A stretch of DNA of 64,000 nucleotides from Rhizobium rosettiformans W3 (GTDB taxonomy: Bacteria > Pseudomonadota > Alphaproteobacteria > Rhizobiales > Rhizobiaceae), in contig NZ_STGU01000003.1 in assembly GCF_004912135.1 (NCBI RefSeq), positions 124,001-188,000 on the forward strand, read 5' to 3'. Each line of letters begins with the position of its first letter. Position 1 is the stretch's first letter. The position numbers were made by a program, and so were the translations under genes. Shown here piece by piece: positions 55,347-63,874 of the stretch. Under the pieces are notes generated by a model. The model saw only the letters and a list, made by a program, of their open reading frames with translations, ran no database searches and was not told the origin of the DNA.

Positions 55347-56972
55347 TCACGCGAAGAAACCCTGGAGGAACCAGCTCGGCCTGACGGTGCGTCGTTCATA
55401 AAGGCCCTCGCGATAGAGCCAGAAGCGCTGGCCTTCGGTGTCCTCGATGCGAAAATAATCGCGCGGCGGTGAATCCTCGTCATCCACCCACCATTCCGGG
55501 GCGACGCGCTCCGGCCCTTCCGCCCTGAGGACACGCCGCTGTACGCGCCGCCAGCGAAAGCTGGCCGGCGGACCATCGGGGACGGCGGACATGACCTCCA
55601 CTTCCTCGGGACGATCGAGCAGGCGCAGTGGGCGAAGGCCTCGGACCGTCCGGGCCGCCTTCTGTGTCTGGGGTGGGACAAGATCAAGGGATTTCGAGGC
55701 GTCGCTGACGGGGGCATGCAGCGTTGCCCGTTCCGGCCAGTGGCTGGCCAACGAGACGGGCAGGCGCAGCGCCCGCTCGCCCAAGCGGGCGGCGACCTGG
55801 TCGAGGAAGCGGGTGAGATCCTCCCGGTCGTTCGTCTCGTCTGCCAAAGCCGGCTGGGCATCGTCGAAGCTCTCACTCAGGAGAACGTTGAGGCGCACCA
55901 GTTCGAAACCGAAGCCGGCATCGAGTTCATCCTGCAAAACGCTGAGCCGCTCTTCGAAGAGGGCGCGGATGCGGGTGGCGTCGCGCAGCGGTGCAGAGGC
56001 GCCGACCTCGATGCGGAAGACGCGGCCATCGACGCGAAACACCAAGAGTTCGAACAGGCGACCGCCCTCGCCACGGGCTTCGAGCGATGTCTTGAGACCT
56101 GCGGCCAGACGACCGGCGAGATCGAGAACCTGATCCTCGGTCATGATCGGCTCGGCGAGGCGACGCTCGGCCGAGAGAAGCGGCAGATGACGCCGGGGCG
56201 AGATCGGTTCGCCTTCCCGGCCGAGTGCCTGATCGAGGCGGAGCATGGGGCCGGAGCCGAAGCGGCGCGTGATCGGCGGCCGGGGGGCCGCCAGCAGATC
56301 GGCGATGGTCTTCAGCCCAACACGGGCGAGGTCCATGACGGTCTGTGTTTCAAGCCTTAAAGCGGCGATGGGGAGGGGGGCGAGCGCTGCAGCCATGTCC
56401 GATGGTGCGACACGCTGTGGCCCGCCGAAACGGCTGCAGGCCCGGGCGAGGCCCGGTGTCGGGCCGACCGAAATGCGGACGGCGAAACCGAAGGCGGTGA
56501 GCCGATGATCGACATCCCGGATCAGCCGCTCCTCGCCGCCGAAGAGATGGGCGCAGCCGGTGATATCCAGCATCAGGCCGTCCTCGCCGTCGAGGGCGAC
56601 CAGCGGTGTGTAGCGATCACACCAGTCGGCGATCGCTTTCAGGAGGGCGCGGTCAGCGGCCGGATCCGCTTCGATCACATCGAGTTTGGCGCAAATGGCG
56701 CGTGCCTCTGCCAGGCCCTGTCCCACCCGAAGGCCCAGGCTTTCCGCCGCCTCGTCCAGTGCCGTGATGCGCATGGCATTGGCGATGCGGCCAGCGCAGA
56801 CGAAGGGCGCGCGCTCAGGAGGCGCGGTCGAGGCGGGGGGCAAACGCCAGGAGAGACCCCAGCGGCGCCGGGCGATGCGGTCGGTCGGAAGCCTTGGGAA
56901 AAAGAGCGACAGAATGCGACGATCCGAGGCTTGAGGATGCGAACTGTTCGAAAAGGCGAAGGCGGCGGTCAT
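55347..56972 (-). CDS. imuB: ImuB, catalytically inactive Y-family polymerase homologue
   Basis: 541-residue adaptor that links DnaE2 to the beta clamp in translesion synthesis. The N-terminal motif ILSLFFPRLPTDRIARRRW replaces the Y-family catalytic DxDAFFA, so there is no polymerase activity; CDRYTPLVALDGEDGLMLDITGCAHLFGG, which includes the palm region, follows. The tail SWFLQGFFA is the usual ImuB end. The conserved N-terminus requires the start at 56972, which lies 158 bases inside imuA in another frame. Confidence 0.95.
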   Translation of the reverse strand: MTAAFAFSNSSHPQASDRRILSLFFPRLPTDRIARRRWGLSWRLPPASTAPPERAPFVCAGRIANAMRITALDEAAESLGLRVGQGLAEARAICAKLDVIEADPAADRALLKAIADWCDRYTPLVALDGEDGLMLDITGCAHLFGGEERLIRDVDHRLTAFGFAVRISVGPTPGLARACSRFGGPQRVAPSDMAAALAPLPIAALRLETQTVMDLARVGLKTIADLLAAPRPPITRRFGSGPMLRLDQALGREGEPISPRRHLPLLSAERRLAEPIMTEDQVLDLAGRLAAGLKTSLEARGEGGRLFELLVFRVDGRVFRIEVGASAPLRDATRIRALFEERLSVLQDELDAGFGFELVRLNVLLSESFDDAQPALADETNDREDLTRFLDQVAARLGERALRLPVSLASHWPERATLHAPVSDASKSLDLVPPQTQKAARTVRGLRPLRLLDRPEEVEVMSAVPDGPPASFRWRRVQRRVLRAEGPERVAPEWWVDDEDSPPRDYFRIEDTEGQRFWLYREGLYERRTVRPSWFLQGFFA

Positions 56973-57747
56973 CGGAATTCCACTCCAGAGTGAGTTCGGG
57001 TGAGCCCGGAATGCGGGATTTCTCAAGGGTGATGCGAAAGACTGGTGACCCGATGCTGCCGCCCAGCAGGGATCCGTCTGCAAGGGTTCGCGCCGCCGCT
57101 GGCGCGGGTTCGACAGACAGGCGAAGAAGAGCGCTGGAGGCCTCCTCTTCGCCGGCCTGCCGGAGGAGGATCAGCCTGCCACCGGTGGCGCGTGCCTTGA
57201 GGCTCAAGCGCCGGCTTTCGGTGAGGCCGAATTTCTTTGGATTGCCGTGTACTTCCAGGAGAATGGCCGAAAAGGCGCGGGAGGCGAGTGCTGCCTCGAC
57301 AAGCCACAGCGCATCCTCGATGCGGCGCGGCATGGCATGCACCAGCGTTGCCGACGACAGGCCGAAATCGAGAAGGCCGGGCGCATAGGCGAGGCCGGCC
57401 TCGCGCACGACATGCGGATCGGCAATGAACAGCAGGCGCTGCCTTGCTCCCCTGTCCTTCTCGGCGCTCATGAGGGCCAGCGCCAGACCGAAGCCCATCA
57501 CGGCGCCGGCCTGCTGCAGCCGTCGTCCTCGCATTTCGATCAGGTTTCCCGGCGCCAGCATCTGGTTCATCAGGCCGTCGAACAGATCCTTGCGATCTCC
57601 CTCAAGGGCGCCATTGCCGCTTTGCGGATGCAAGGATGCGGCCGTGGATGCGGCCGTGCGCGCGACATGGTCCGGCTTTCCCTCGATCCGGGCAATGGCT
57701 TCCCGCAAGGCAAAAAGCGTCTCACGCGCCTGAGGGCTCTCGCCCAT
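56815..57747 (-). CDS. imuA: ImuA, RecA-like SOS mutagenesis protein
   Basis: 310-residue RecA/SulA-like protein; recent studies call the family ImuA and place it at RecA filaments. GNLIEMRGRRLQQAGAVMGFGLALALM (about 72-98) and LLFIADPHVVREAGLAYAPGLL are typical, and Walker A is degenerate. The start has GGAGAG seven bases before the ATG and a LexA box 22 bases further up. The last 53 codons overlap imuB. Confidence 0.92.
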   Translation of the reverse strand: MGESPQARETLFALREAIARIEGKPDHVARTAASTAASLHPQSGNGALEGDRKDLFDGLMNQMLAPGNLIEMRGRRLQQAGAVMGFGLALALMSAEKDRGARQRLLFIADPHVVREAGLAYAPGLLDFGLSSATLVHAMPRRIEDALWLVEAALASRAFSAILLEVHGNPKKFGLTESRRLSLKARATGGRLILLRQAGEEEASSALLRLSVEPAPAAARTLADGSLLGGSIGSPVFRITLEKSRIPGSPELTLEWNSDDRRLRLFEQFASSSLGSSHSVALFPKASDRPHRPAPLGSLLAFAPRLDRAS

Positions 57748-57768
57748 GACGATCTCTCCTGATGAATT

Positions 57769-57783
57769 GTTCTCTATTTGTTC
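57769..57783 (-). promoter_or_regulatory. LexA (SOS) box of imuA-imuB-dnaE2
   Basis: On the minus strand GAACAAATAGAGAAC matches the alphaproteobacterial LexA consensus GAAC-N7-GAAC exactly. It ends 22 bases before the imuA start, within the expected promoter. The same box could also affect the divergent peptidase gene, 124 bases away. Confidence 0.9.
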
Positions 57784-57906
57784 CTATGGATTCCAGAGCT
57801 TCAGGAAAGAGTCAACCGGATTCAAATAAGAATTTATTCCTTGACTGAATTCACTCTCGAAATGGCGCGGCAAAACCCCTATATGTTCGGCAGTTAAGGA
57901 GTATCC

Positions 57907-58350
57907 ATGGCCCGCATAGACCAGAGCGAGGATTGGCGCGAACGACATGCCCCGACGATCAGCACATTCGAGTCGCTGGCGATCGAGGCCTATGGCCATC
58001 TGCCGCAGGAATTCCGTGATCTCACCAAGGACCTGATCATCGAGATCACCGATTTCCCCACCGACGAAGTGTTCGAAGACATGGCGCTGGAAACGCCCTT
58101 CGACCTGCTCGGCCTGTTCGAAGGGCGCGGGATTTCGGAGCGGTTTTCGATGGAAACCGGCCTGATGCCGAACCGGATCATTCTCTATCGTCGCCCGATC
58201 CTCGACTATTGGGCCGAAAACGAAGAGACGCTCGGCGACATCATCACCCATGTGCTGATTCACGAGATCGGCCATCATTTCGGTCTGTCCGACGACGACA
58301 TGGAGCGGATCGAAGAAAGCGCCGAAGAAGCCGCTGCCGCCGAGCGGTAA
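57907..58350 (+). CDS. Zincin-like metallopeptidase family protein (DUF1025)
   Basis: 147 residues with the zinc motif HEIGHHFG (HExxH at 119-123) and LSDDDME just after, which supplies the third ligand, as in small MPT zincins. The pattern FESLAIEAYGHLPQEFRDL at the start is family-typical. It has no signal peptide, so it is cytoplasmic. The substrate is unknown. Ribosome-binding site AAGGAG. It is divergent from imuA, which is incidental as far as can be seen. Confidence 0.9.
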   Translation: MARIDQSEDWRERHAPTISTFESLAIEAYGHLPQEFRDLTKDLIIEITDFPTDEVFEDMALETPFDLLGLFEGRGISERFSMETGLMPNRIILYRRPILDYWAENEETLGDIITHVLIHEIGHHFGLSDDDMERIEESAEEAAAAER

Positions 58351-58459
58351 CGCCCTCGCTCTCATTTTTTTGACCGATGCAGCCCTGCCCGCAGGAAACG
58401 GGTGGGTCGAGCATTGGCGTTCGCCTATCACCGGCCTCCCAATCACGGAGGTTTTGATC

Positions 58460-59209
58460 ATGACGCGTCTTCACGGCAAGGTTGCCATCATCACCGGTGC
58501 CTCATCCGGTATCGGGCGGGCAACGGCACGCTTGTTTGCCAGAGAGGGCGCCAGTGTCGTCTTAAACGCGCGCGGCGTCGACGCCCTTGAAAGCGTGGCG
58601 GAGGAGATCCGACGGGATGGTGGCCAGGCTGCGGCCATCCCCGGAGACGTCACACTGGCCGATACGCATATGCGGCTGGTTGAAACGGCGCTTGAGTGTT
58701 TCGGCCGCCTCGATATTGCGATCAACAATGCCGGCACCGTGGGACAGATCGCGCCTCTCGCAGACCTTGATCCCGACAGCTGGAATGCCGTGCTCAGCGG
58801 CAATCTCACCTCCGCCTTTCTGGCGGCTCGGGTGCAGATCCCGGCTATGCTCAAGACTGGCGGCGGCGCGCTTGTCTTCGTGTCCAGCTTCGTTGGCACC
58901 AGTGTCGGCCTGCCCGGCATGGCTGCCTATGGTGCGGCGAAGGCTGGACTGATGGGCCTCGTCAAAGGGATCACCGCGGATTATGCGGCAGTGGGTGTCA
59001 GAGCCAATGCCCTGCTGCCGGGCGGGACCGATACGGCGATGGCCGGGGACCAGGCGCAAAAGGATTGGGCGGCCTCCCTGCATGCCCTGAAACGCATTGC
59101 AGAACCGGAGGAGATCGCCGCTGCCGCCCTCTTCCTCGCCGGGCCCATGGGCAGTTTCGTTGCAGGCTCCGCCCTTTACGCCGACGGCGGCAATTCGGCG
59201 GTCAAATGA
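58460..59209 (+). CDS. Short-chain dehydrogenase/reductase (SDR)
   Basis: 249-residue classical SDR: cofactor motif TGASSGIG (12-19), NNAGTVGQIAP, catalytic Ser in VFVSSFVGT and Tyr-X3-Lys in YGAAKAGL. The Asn of the Rossmann (LNARG) suggests NADP(H) preference but is not decisive. The ATG at 58460 with GGAGG nine bases upstream is chosen over an open frame to 58370. The substrate is unknown; no pathway partner is adjacent. Confidence 0.92.
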   Translation: MTRLHGKVAIITGASSGIGRATARLFAREGASVVLNARGVDALESVAEEIRRDGGQAAAIPGDVTLADTHMRLVETALECFGRLDIAINNAGTVGQIAPLADLDPDSWNAVLSGNLTSAFLAARVQIPAMLKTGGGALVFVSSFVGTSVGLPGMAAYGAAKAGLMGLVKGITADYAAVGVRANALLPGGTDTAMAGDQAQKDWAASLHALKRIAEPEEIAAAALFLAGPMGSFVAGSALYADGGNSAVK

Positions 59210-59233
59210 TCGCCTCGCTGTCGCGGGCCGGTC

Positions 59234-60232
59234 TCAGTTCGCATGGCCAAAGCGGGCCCGATAGGCCGTCGGGCTCGTCGCAAGCCGGGTCCGGAAATGG
59301 TGGCGGAGCGTGGCCGGCGTGCCGAAACCGGCGGCAAGCGCGATGTCATCGAGCGAGAGCGCTGCCTGGCGCTCCAGCAGATCGCAGGCATGGCGCAGCC
59401 TGCGGGCGAGGAGAAACTCGCCCGGGCTGTTGCCGGTCAAATCGCGGAAGCGCCGCTGAAAGGTGCGCGCGCTCATGCCGGCGCGGGCTGCCATTTCGGA
59501 GAGCGTGATCTCCCGCTGCAGGTTGCGGTCGATCCAGTCGATGAGCGGTCCGAGCCTCTTGCCCTCGCGGTCCTGCGGAACTGGCCTGACGATGAACTGG
59601 GCCTGCCCGCCCTCGCGATGGGGCGGGACCACCAGACGGCGGGCGACGCTGTTGGCGGCCTCGGCGCCGAAATCCCGGCGCACCACATGCAGGCAGAGAT
59701 CGATCCCGGCTGCACTGCCGGCAGCGCTGAGGATTTCGCCTTCATCGACGTAGAGCACATCCGGATCGAGGCGGATCAGCGGATGGCGGGACCTGATCGC
59801 ATCGGCATAACGCCAATGCGTGGTCGCGTGCCGGCCATCGAGAAGGCCTGTTGCGGCGAGCACCGCAACACCCGAACAGAGCGACATCAGACGCGCGCCG
59901 CGGGCATGGGCTGCGCGCAAGGCATCGACAAGCGCGACCGGCACGGCTTCATCGATGCCGCGCCAGCCGGGCACAACGATGAGGTCCGCTTCCGCCAGAA
60001 GCTCCAGCCCTCCCGCCGCCGTGACGGTCAGGCCACCGGCAGCCCGCAAAGGCCCGAGCTCGATCGCGGCGGTGGCGTGGCGGTACCAGCCATTGCCCAT
60101 CTCCAGGCGGGCAAGGCCGAACACCTCGACGGCGACGCCGAATTCGAAGGTACAGAGCCCGTCATAGGCAAGCGTAACGACCCTTGGTCCGGTCAGCATG
60201 GAGGTGGAGAGAGGCGAAACCGGTGCGGGCAT
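59234..60232 (-). CDS. GlxA-family transcriptional regulator (DJ-1/PfpI + AraC)
   Basis: 332 residues: an N-terminal DJ-1/PfpI-like domain (VVTLAYDGLCTFEFGVAVEVF; nucleophile region LMSLCSGVAVLAATGLLDGR with a Cys) and a C-terminal AraC domain (ITLSEMAARAGMSARTFQRRF, DDIALAAGFGTPATLRHHFR). This is the GlxA/FtrA layout. Its divergent partner is the rhodanese gene, 97 bases away, a possible target. The start is uncertain: ATGs at 60232 and 60199 both lack good ribosome-binding sites. Confidence 0.9.
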   Translation of the reverse strand: MPAPVSPLSTSMLTGPRVVTLAYDGLCTFEFGVAVEVFGLARLEMGNGWYRHATAAIELGPLRAAGGLTVTAAGGLELLAEADLIVVPGWRGIDEAVPVALVDALRAAHARGARLMSLCSGVAVLAATGLLDGRHATTHWRYADAIRSRHPLIRLDPDVLYVDEGEILSAAGSAAGIDLCLHVVRRDFGAEAANSVARRLVVPPHREGGQAQFIVRPVPQDREGKRLGPLIDWIDRNLQREITLSEMAARAGMSARTFQRRFRDLTGNSPGEFLLARRLRHACDLLERQAALSLDDIALAAGFGTPATLRHHFRTRLATSPTAYRARFGHAN

Positions 60233-60329
60233 TTGGCGTGATCTTTACGCATGTTGTCATCTGCGCCAATTTCGCCAAACGGCAGGAAAAGGCAAGCTCC
60301 CCGATATCCGAAATCGAAAGGAGCCACCC

Positions 60330-60737
60330 ATGCCAAGCCTCGTCACCGAAATCCCTGCCGCCGATCCCGCCCTTGTCGAAGCGCATTATGTCGCGCGGCT
60401 CGCCTTCGAAACGGATTGCTGGGACGTGCATGAGGTGATGAGCCGCGGTGAGGCCGATTTCGTTCTCCTCGACGTGCGGGGACCGAAGCTCTTCGAAAGG
60501 GCACATTTGCCGGGCGCGATCAACCTGCCGCACGGCAAGATGACGGAGCGGCGCATGGCGGAATGGCCGGAGGAGACACTCTTCGTCGTCTATTGCGCCG
60601 GCCCGCATTGCAACGGCACCGACCGGGCAGCGCTCCGCCTTGCCCGCCTTGGACGGAAGGTGAAGGTCATGATCGGCGGCATGACCGGCTGGGCGGATGA
60701 AGGCTTTGCCGTGGCCCATGGCCTCCAAAACGCCTGA
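60330..60737 (+). CDS. Rhodanese-like domain protein
   Basis: 135 residues, a single rhodanese fold: ADFVLLDVRGPKLFERAHLPGAINLPHGKM and the catalytic Cys loop VYCAGPHCNGTDRAA. The Cys loop is of the six-residue type used for sulfane transfer. AAAGGAG precedes the ATG. It is divergent from the GlxA-type regulator, a pairing (FtrA-rhodanese) common in proteobacteria, and that regulator probably controls it. Confidence 0.9.
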   Translation: MPSLVTEIPAADPALVEAHYVARLAFETDCWDVHEVMSRGEADFVLLDVRGPKLFERAHLPGAINLPHGKMTERRMAEWPEETLFVVYCAGPHCNGTDRAALRLARLGRKVKVMIGGMTGWADEGFAVAHGLQNA

Positions 60738-60746
60738 GGGTGAGCC

Positions 60747-61280
60747 TCACCCCGCCAGATGGGCGAATTCGGCGACGACCTGGTCGTAGACCTCGCGCTT
60801 GAAGGGGACGATCAGGCCGGGCAGGTCCTGCATGGGCTTCCATTCCCAGGCATCGAATTCCGCCTCATGGCCGCCCGGGGGCGGGTTGATGGCGATCTCG
60901 CTTTCGTCGCCTTCGAAGCGGAAGGCGAACCAGCGCTGGGTCTGACCGCGGAACTTGCCCTTCAAGCCGATGCCGATCAGCTCGGCGGGCAGATCGTAGT
61001 TGATCCAGCGGCTGGCCTCGGCGAGCAGCGAAACGGTCTTGATGCCCGTTTCCTCATAGAGCTCGCGTATGGCGGCCGGCAGCGGATCTTCGCCCGGGTC
61101 GATGCCGCCTTGCGGCATCTGCCAAAGCTGCGGCGAACCGTCATATTCGGAATTGCCCTCGGGGATGCGTCGGCCCGCCCAGACAAGTCCCTCTCGGTTC
61201 AGCACCATGATCCCGACACAGGGGCGATAGGGCAGATCCTCGGCCTTTACCTGCGGCTTCGTCGTTCCGGTCTTCGTCAT
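60747..61280 (-). CDS. rppH: RNA pyrophosphohydrolase RppH (Nudix)
   Basis: Removes pyrophosphate from 5'-triphosphate mRNA and starts decay. The 177 residues contain the Nudix box [23 protein letters not shown] (about residues 58-80) and the RppH/IalA-specific [10 protein letters not shown] and WQMPQGG. The ATG at 61280 starts [20 protein letters not shown]; the frame above is the end of the preceding gene. It is seven bases after yibQ-like, in the envC-ctpA operon. In Brucella/Bartonella the family is known as invasion-associated IalA. Confidence 0.95.
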   Translation of the reverse strand: MTKTGTTKPQVKAEDLPYRPCVGIMVLNREGLVWAGRRIPEGNSEYDGSPQLWQMPQGGIDPGEDPLPAAIRELYEETGIKTVSLLAEASRWINYDLPAELIGIGLKGKFRGQTQRWFAFRFEGDESEIAINPPPGGHEAEFDAWEWKPMQDLPGLIVPFKREVYDQVVAEFAHLAG

Positions 61281-61287
61281 GATGTCC

Positions 61288-62469
61288 TCAAGGTGTGTTT
61301 TCGTTCGCCAGAGCGGAAATGCCGACGAATTCGATGCCGCGGGCAACGGCCTCGTTGCGCCATTCGGCAACCGCTGAAATGGTTTCGTCAAAGGCTGCCC
61401 CGACGCCGATGGCCTGGCCATTGCGCCTTGCGATGCGTTCCAACTCGTCGAGCTTGGCCAGGATCGCCTGACGGTCGACCTGGGCGTCGATCATCACGTC
61501 GGCATAGGCATGCGGGAAGCCAATCGCCTTGGCGTAATCGCCTGACAGCGAGCGGGCGGTCGAGCCGTCGTCGAGGAACATCAGGCCGCGTTTGCCGATG
61601 TCACGCATGACGGGGTCCATGGCCTTGTCATCGGACAGGAAGCGGGCGCCCATATAGTTCATGATGCCCGTGTAATTGGTGATCTGGGCCATGGCCTGGT
61701 GCAGATTGGCGAGATTGCTGGCAGCCGCCTTCTCGGCCAGCAGCGTGCCTCGGCCAGGATCGATCGCCGGATAGTCGAAGGGCTCCATAGGGACCTGGAG
61801 CAGGATTTCGTGGCCCTTGCGACGGGCTTCCTGCATCCAGCGCTGCAGGCTGTTGCCGGTGGCGGCGAAGGCGAGCGTGATGTCCTCAGGCAGGTCCTGG
61901 ACCGCCTTCTGGCTGCCGGTCTGGCTCAGGCCTATGCCGCCGATCACGATCGCGATGCGGGTGCCGCGCGCGCCGGACCAGGGGCGGGCGTAAAAATCGA
62001 CAGGGCGCAGGCCCGATGCGGAGACGGTGGGGAGTTCACCGGCGTCCGTCGCCTCGATCAGGTCCTCGTTGGGCTGGCCTGCCAGGCGCGGGTCCTGGGT
62101 CCGGCTGGCGCCGATGACGACCGGGCCCTGACGTGCATTGGGGCTGAAGGTGGTAACGACATTGCCGTCTGCGGTCGTGGTGCGACGGATGACGGCGCCG
62201 TCATCAGGGCCGCTTGTCGCAAGGCCTGCCGGAGCCTCGGTCGGATCACGATCGGGCTGACTGCTGGCGATGTTGGTCGGTTCCGGCGGTGCCGGTGTGA
62301 GGCCGATCGGCGGATTGCTCTGAAGCGGTACGGGCGCCAGCGAGGTCCAGGCAGACAGGCCGAGCAGAGCGAGAGCGGCAAATACGGAAGACACGGTGGA
62401 CAGGCGCAGGCGTGACCTGCCGCGGCGTTTGTCCTTTCGCTCCTGACCGAGCGGTGCATGAAGGTCCAT
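61288..62469 (-). CDS. Divergent polysaccharide deacetylase family protein (YibQ-like)
   Basis: 393 residues. A basic N-terminus and one hydrophobic helix ([22 protein letters not shown]) anchor it in the membrane; about 100 residues of Pro/Thr/Asp-rich linker follow, then the YibQ/DUF610 domain ([64 protein letters not shown]). YibQ proteins sit in envC-ctpA clusters and probably act on cell-wall carbohydrate. Confidence 0.92.
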   Translation of the reverse strand: MDLHAPLGQERKDKRRGRSRLRLSTVSSVFAALALLGLSAWTSLAPVPLQSNPPIGLTPAPPEPTNIASSQPDRDPTEAPAGLATSGPDDGAVIRRTTTADGNVVTTFSPNARQGPVVIGASRTQDPRLAGQPNEDLIEATDAGELPTVSASGLRPVDFYARPWSGARGTRIAIVIGGIGLSQTGSQKAVQDLPEDITLAFAATGNSLQRWMQEARRKGHEILLQVPMEPFDYPAIDPGRGTLLAEKAAASNLANLHQAMAQITNYTGIMNYMGARFLSDDKAMDPVMRDIGKRGLMFLDDGSTARSLSGDYAKAIGFPHAYADVMIDAQVDRQAILAKLDELERIARRNGQAIGVGAAFDETISAVAEWRNEAVARGIEFVGISALANENTP

Positions 62470-62508
62470 GCGCGATTTCCAGTGATGCCGGCGGCCCAGA
62501 TACGAAGA

Positions 62509-62541
62509 GGCCGCCCGCGCATCATCGATACGCGGGCGGCC
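62509..62541. terminator. Perfect 11-bp inverted repeat between ctpA and yibQ-like gene
   Basis: GGCCGCCCGCG (62509-62519) and CGCGGGCGGCC (62531-62541) form a very stable hairpin in the 85-base gap after ctpA. No T-tract follows on the minus strand (TCTTCG), so it may attenuate or protect the ctpA message rather than fully terminate. Confidence 0.6.
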
Positions 62542-62554
62542 ATTTTCAAGTGGT

Positions 62555-63874
62555 TTACTGCAGCGACGCCTTTTGCGGGTCTGCCGGGAAGGCCGGATCG
62601 GTCTTCACGCCCCGCAGCAGGTCGAGCGCGTAGTTGAGCTGGACGTCGTCCTTGGCTTCCGGCGGCACGTAGGCGACCGAACCGGAGCCCTCTTCATTCT
62701 CGTTCTGGCCCTTGATGTGACCCGGAAGCGAGGATTCGCCCTCGGTGCGCACCTTGCCTTGGAGCTCTTCCGGAAGAGGCTGCTCGACCTTGATGTCAGG
62801 CTCGATGCCGGTTCCCTGGATCGAGTTGCCCGAGGGGGTATAGTAGAGCGCCGTCGTCAGACGCAGCGCACCCTTGTCGCCCATCGGGATGATGGTCTGC
62901 ACGGAGCCCTTGCCGAAGGAGCGGGTGCCGAGCACCGTCGCGCGCTTCAGGTCCTGCAGGGCGCCGGCCACGATTTCGGACGCCGATGCCGAGCCGCCAT
63001 TGATCAGCACGACCACCGGCTTACCATCGGTCAGATCGCCGGCCGTTGCGTTGAAGCGGCGGGTATCCTGCGGATCACGCGAGCGGGTCGAGACGACTTC
63101 GCCGCGCTCCAGGAAGGCGTCGGAGACATAGATCGCCTGATCGAGCAGACCGCCCGGGTTGAGGCGGAGGTCGAGGACAAAGCCCTTCAGCTTGTCTTCC
63201 GGCACTTCCTTCTTGATCTTCTCGATCGCGGCTTCCAGGTCGTCATAGGTCTTCTCGGTGAAGGAGATGACGCGGAGATAACCGACATCGCCTTCAACGC
63301 GCGACTTCACGGCGCGGATCGGGATGATTTCGCGGGTCACGGTGATGTCGAGCGGCTTGTCGGCGCCTTCACGCAGGATGGTCAGCTTGATCGGCGTGTT
63401 GACGGCACCGCGCATCTTCTCGACGGCTTCTTCGAGCTTCAGACCGCGAACGCTTTCGCCGTTGATCTCGGAGATGAAGTCGCCGGCGAGGATGCCGGCC
63501 TTGGCGCCGGGCGTGTCATCGATCGGGGTGATGACCTTGACCAGTTCTTCTTCCATCGTCACTTCGATGCCGATGCCGCCGAATTCACCGCGGGTCTGGG
63601 TCTGCATGTCGGCCGCGTCCTTGGCGTTCATGTAGACCGAGTGCGGGTCGAGCGAGGTCAGCATGCCGTTGATGGCGCTTTCGACCAGCTTGTTCTCGTC
63701 CGGCGGGGTGACGTATTGGGCGCGGATGCGCTCGAAGACGTCGCCGAAGATCGAGAGTTCCTTGTAGGTAGAATTGCCCGCCGCTTGCGCCGGAACACCT
63801 GCCGAATAGATGACGCTCATCGCGGTTGCGCCCATCAGTGCGCCGACGAGGAGAAGAGAGACCCTACGTATCAT
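62555..63874 (-). CDS. ctpA: C-terminal processing peptidase CtpA (S41 family)
   Basis: 439-residue periplasmic serine protease. It has an N-terminal signal or anchor (VSLLLVGALMGATAMSVIYSA), a PDZ domain (GEFGGIGIEVTMEEELVKVI ... GILAGDFISEINGESV, about 95-165) and the catalytic domain with Ser in NGGSASASEIVAGAL and Lys in GTRSFGKGSVQT. The ATG at 63874 has GGAAAGG upstream and overlaps the envC stop by 11 bases. Confidence 0.95.
   Translation of the reverse strand: MIRRVSLLLVGALMGATAMSVIYSAGVPAQAAGNSTYKELSIFGDVFERIRAQYVTPPDENKLVESAINGMLTSLDPHSVYMNAKDAADMQTQTRGEFGGIGIEVTMEEELVKVITPIDDTPGAKAGILAGDFISEINGESVRGLKLEEAVEKMRGAVNTPIKLTILREGADKPLDITVTREIIPIRAVKSRVEGDVGYLRVISFTEKTYDDLEAAIEKIKKEVPEDKLKGFVLDLRLNPGGLLDQAIYVSDAFLERGEVVSTRSRDPQDTRRFNATAGDLTDGKPVVVLINGGSASASEIVAGALQDLKRATVLGTRSFGKGSVQTIIPMGDKGALRLTTALYYTPSGNSIQGTGIEPDIKVEQPLPEELQGKVRTEGESSLPGHIKGQNENEEGSGSVAYVPPEAKDDVQLNYALDLLRGVKTDPAFPADPQKASLQ

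Noticed and set aside
51974..57747. imuA-imuB-dnaE2 as a mobile or novel mutagenesis island
   Set aside because: This cassette is a known, widespread SOS system in alphaproteobacteria. Only the size of the imuA/imuB overlap is noteworthy.
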